In this document: positions 61,070-64,000 of the stretch, piece after piece
Position numbering within the stretch: position 1 is the stretch's first letter
Layout: every line of letters starts with the position of its first letter
Assembly (NCBI GenBank): GCA_024516155.1
Contig: JAJJXM010000020.1
Location: forward strand, 186,001-250,000
Length of the DNA stretch: 64,000 nt
Reading direction: 5' to 3'
Origin: Pyronema omphalodes
Taxonomy: Eukaryota; Ascomycota; Pezizomycetes; Pezizales; Pyronemataceae
Notes under the pieces: generated by a model
Told to the model about the DNA's origin: nothing
The model's database searches: none
The model's input: only the letters and a program-made list of their open reading frames with translations
Program-made: the position numbers and the translations under genes

Positions 61070-61570
61070 TTTACATTTGTGGCAAGACTGTGGCGGAACC
61101 GGTGGGGCTGGGGGGGCCTGGGTTGCTGGCATAGTGTAGTGGCTAGTGGGTGGATAGTGGAGGAATTATCAATTATCGCATCGTGAATTATCGTGACAAC
61201 AGTATTGTCAACTTCTACCCTGTTTTGGTTAGGTTGACAATACTGTTGTCAGTCATGTGTTGAGGTGTTGACCGGCCGCGTGAACCGCGTGAGCTGCGCG
61301 GAGCAACCAATCCACCCCCCCAACCCCACATGGATTACAAACGGCGTATGTACATACGACGTAGGAGATCCGGTGAATTGGCGAATGAATAAAGCAAAGC
61401 AAAGCAAACAACCGCCATGGACAGATCATCAAGTGGCTGGTGGCTGGCCGTGGCTGGCGCGGTTGATGTGTTGATGGTTAAGGAATCCCAAGTTTCAGGA
61501 ACGAGAACAAGAACAAGAACAAGAACAAGCCATTGACGAATCAATGCTAGCTTTTCCAAGTTGTTTGCAA
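61070..61570 (+). repeat. Noncoding duplication, right copy
   Basis: Counterpart of 59040-59410, longer by insertions that include the perfect hairpin at 61194-61251 and a GCAAA/GAACAA microsatellite. The matching anchors are in the same order and orientation. Confidence 0.6.
61194..61251. repeat. Perfect 19-bp inverted repeat with 20-nt loop
   Basis: TGACAACAGTATTGTCAAC at 61194-61212 is repeated as its exact reverse complement at 61233-61251. The 20-nt loop is T-rich. This could fold as a strong DNA cruciform or RNA hairpin. No T run suited to a Pol III stop follows directly. It lies inside the right copy of a diverged noncoding duplication. Confidence 0.9.
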
Positions 61571-62644
61571 AAACGTTAACTGACTACATACATACGAACA
61601 CCTTGCTAGGCTAGAAAGCAAGATCGTATGAACACACCGGCGGGTCCGGACAGATGTAGGAACGTATGAACACGGAAGGTTTAAACTGCCCGATTCGGGA
61701 ATGTATCAACATCGACATCAACAGGGAAGGTAACTAAAAAAACTGCCAGATCACATTACTTTCGCGCTATGATGTTCTGGCCCTTGCTTCTACTAATGGA
61801 TTAAGCTACTACTGTATCGTTTGGTTTCTCCCGATACACCATCATACTAACTAGGAACTTGGGAACTTGGGTCCCTAGAAACTAGGAAACCTAGGAAACG
61901 TCATACTAAAACTTGCACACCTTGGCAGCTAACAGCCGCTGCGTTTCGTGTTTCATCGAGACAAATTTGTGATAGCTCAAGTCACGACTCGAAAGCTTAA
62001 GTCTCTTGTGAATTACATGCCAGTGGGTAATAAATATGTTATTTGCCACCAACAAATTCCCCACTAATGTTCGCAATACTAAGAATGTTTACCTAGGTGT
62101 CAGCACTAAACAATAGTTCCTGACATTCTGGTGATAGCTTCTAGTCTCTCCGGAGTCCCTATTGTTGTGACTTATGAACATAGAACGTAAAACATCGGCA
62201 GTTGGTGGATTATTAATTAACAATATTTCAACAGCTTTGCGCGTGGTAAAAAGTGATGACCAAAACCCCATTTTGCACAACAGTTTGCCCTGTATCCCGC
62301 CTTACAAGAATGTGATTCTCATTTCCAACTAACCATAAACACTTATTAAATGACGTCGAAATATCAACCGCTTAAGATTTCCTCATATCTATCCTCATAA
62401 AATGACGAAATACATACACTCACAAACGCGTATGGTATGCAATTAATCAAGCAGAAAACAGTCAAATTACCGTGCAATAATATACCAAATCTATGATGCT
62501 ATAATCTAACAAACAATAAATCATGTAGAAAAAAGTCCACAGAAGCGATCTAAGAGCAGATATCGATGTAGCTAGAACGCGTAGCGAAGCCGCTGGTGAT
62601 CTGGTACGAACTATCGATTCTAATAAGCATATGGACCAAGAATA

Positions 62645-62685
62645 TGTACCAAGCCTACCAAGCCTACCAAGCCTACCAAGCCTTA
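62645..62685 (+). repeat. TACCAAGCC(C/T) tandem repeat
   Basis: Four near-perfect copies of a 10-bp CTACCAAGC-type unit, followed by a looser run of ACCAAGC/CTACTAAGC words to about 62770. Confidence 0.85.
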
Positions 62686-64000
62686 CAAAGCTACGTCCAA
62701 GCCCACAAAACCACCAAGCCTACAAAAGTACCAATACACAAAGCTACTAAGCTACTAAGCTACCAATTTAGCAAGCTAGCGAGCTAGCGAGCTGAGATAA
62801 TGTGCTGATTACAATATAGAAAAAGCCCGGGAGCAGTATTTTGGGGGAGATTATATTCGCACTCACTCTACTCAGAGTACATTTGAAGCAAGGCACACTC
62901 CCCGCGTTAATGTTAGCGATATTTTTTTTTTTTCAAAATGTGGCTGGATTTCATTTAATTGAGTGCTAGAGTAAGAAAGTATTTTTCTCTCTCTCTCTAT
63001 CTTGAGCTAGACTGGATTTGGATTAGCTATATATTGAGATTGGGATTGAGATTGGGATTGAGATTGTTATAGCTTCAGCCTTGGAGATGGTTGGATACCT
63101 TGGGGTGGGGTAGGGTTCATGATATGCGTTATTGATGTTTGTTTAAACTTTCGCACGCGTGATATGGAATTTTGTATACCAATGAGAGAAACCCCTTCTT
63201 TTTCTGATGGACTAACTGAGAAAAAACGGCCGGTTATGAATCCGTAACTGTAGATGTCATATTTCCAGACCCCCCCTCCCCCTATCACAATCAGGGCTTC
63301 TCGGAGTCTCGGATAAAAGGCAGATCAAAAAAGAAAAAACAAAACACACACAAAAAAAAACGTGCAAACCACTATTCTTACTGTGTGCCATGAAGGTAAC
63401 CGGCGGTTGATGTAATGACAAAAACAGAGAAAACGGTATAAAACATGCAATTCCGACCGGTAAAAACACATCTGTAGACTAGTTATAAATCCGTATAATG
63501 GCGTAATTGAGCGAGCTGAGTGGTTGAATAATAATATCGAATTGGTATATCGCGCGCGCACGCCAGCCTTGTACATATATCTACATATGTAGATATGATA
63601 TGATGATATGTCAAACCGGTACATACAGTAGTAAAGTGCTACAGTAATATAATGTAAGGATCCAAGACCCGAATGAATTTTTGTGGCTTGGGGCTTGGGG
63701 CTTGGGGCTTGGAAAAAAACAGAGATCTGAAGGATATAGATGGTTAACCTGATTTGGGGAAGCGAAATTACTCGTATGTACATACAGCACGTTGTTGTAC
63801 TACGTGACTAGTTGGCTTACCATGGATTACTGATGGATATATGGATATATGTACGATGCTTTGGAGAATCAGATTGAAGCTGCACTTTACATTGCCTGTC
63901 AGGTCTGTCAGGTCTGTGTCCCTTTTTCGACCTCTATGGAGTGTGATTTCTAGAGTGCGGTTTGAGAGTGCAATTATACCGACCTTCGGTAACTTCCTTT

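Larger units (their letters stand above)
51151..64000. other. Gene-free right end, 12.9 kb
   Basis: No ORF over about 155 codons and none recognisable; no tRNA found by eye. The region is unusually dense in short tandem repeats, including a duplicated 23-bp GA-rich unit (51351-51396), GCTG at 51628-51646, TCCATA at 57112-57137, TAAG at 58515-58540, GATGAAGTCC at 59893-59952, GAT at 60380-60412, TACCAAGCC at 62645-62685 and GGCTTGG at 63687-63713. It also has many ATGTATGT/TACATACA patches and CTAGCTAG words. Noncoding RNA or genes on small exons could be missed. Confidence 0.55.

Overview
The window looks like a chromosomal segment of a filamentous ascomycete (Pezizomycotina). The genes are split by short introns, mostly about 48-160 nt, with GTAAGT/GTATGT-type donors, CTAAC/CTAAT-like branch sites and TAG/CAG acceptors. 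The protein set also fits: AA11 chitin-type LPMO, Zn2Cys6 regulator, PMC1-type Ca2+ pump, filamentous-fungal Rab5 with an acidic insert, and a SIP3/LAM-type BAR-PH-VASt protein. Gene density is low (ten protein genes and one tRNA in 64 kb) with long gene-free stretches rich in simple repeats. This would suit an early-diverging class such as Pezizomycetes or Orbiliomycetes, but the sequence alone does not settle that. All gene models come from reading splice signals and frame by eye; no database search was run.

Layout. 1-765 (-): 5' three exons of an AA11-like lytic polysaccharide monooxygenase running off the left edge. 766-5149: no recognisable gene. 5150-7996 (-): Zn2Cys6/fungal-specific transcription factor, 916 aa. 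7997-16541: about 8.5 kb without a recognisable gene. 16542-20218 (+): vacuolar-type Ca2+-ATPase, 1179 aa in three exons. 20219-25547: gene-free. 25548-29651 (-): unusual 1367-aa protein with a long repetitive Arg/Ser/Thr/acidic linker, a divergent SRA/YDG (modified-cytosine-reading) domain and a Ser-Glu tail. 31235-33518 (-): U2AF large subunit, eight exons. 33902-34917 (+): COQ5. 35191-36048 (-): mitoribosomal protein of the Pet123/mS26 type. 36487-37164 (+): TIM23. 38019-39170 (+): Rab5/VPS21. 40904-40975 (-): tRNA-Ala(AGC). 41708-41935: 7-bp G-rich minisatellite. 42723-43757 (-): VAM7 PX-SNARE. 44698-51150 (+): SIP3/LAM-family sterol-transfer protein, ten exons, 1391 aa. 51151-64000: about 12.9 kb with no recognisable gene, many short tandem repeats, a long perfect hairpin and an apparent diverged noncoding duplication.

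Two functional neighbourhoods stand out. COQ5, Pet123/mS26 and TIM23 are three consecutive nuclear genes for mitochondrial proteins; COQ5 and TIM23 each share a short divergent promoter region with the gene beside it. VPS21, VAM7 and SIP3 are three consecutive membrane-traffic/lipid-transfer genes, and the PMC1-type pump, also a vacuolar protein, lies further left. This may be chance linkage. The most unusual items are the SRA-domain repeat protein, the cluster of long introns confined to the VASt-coding part of the SIP3-like gene, and the structured gene-free right end.
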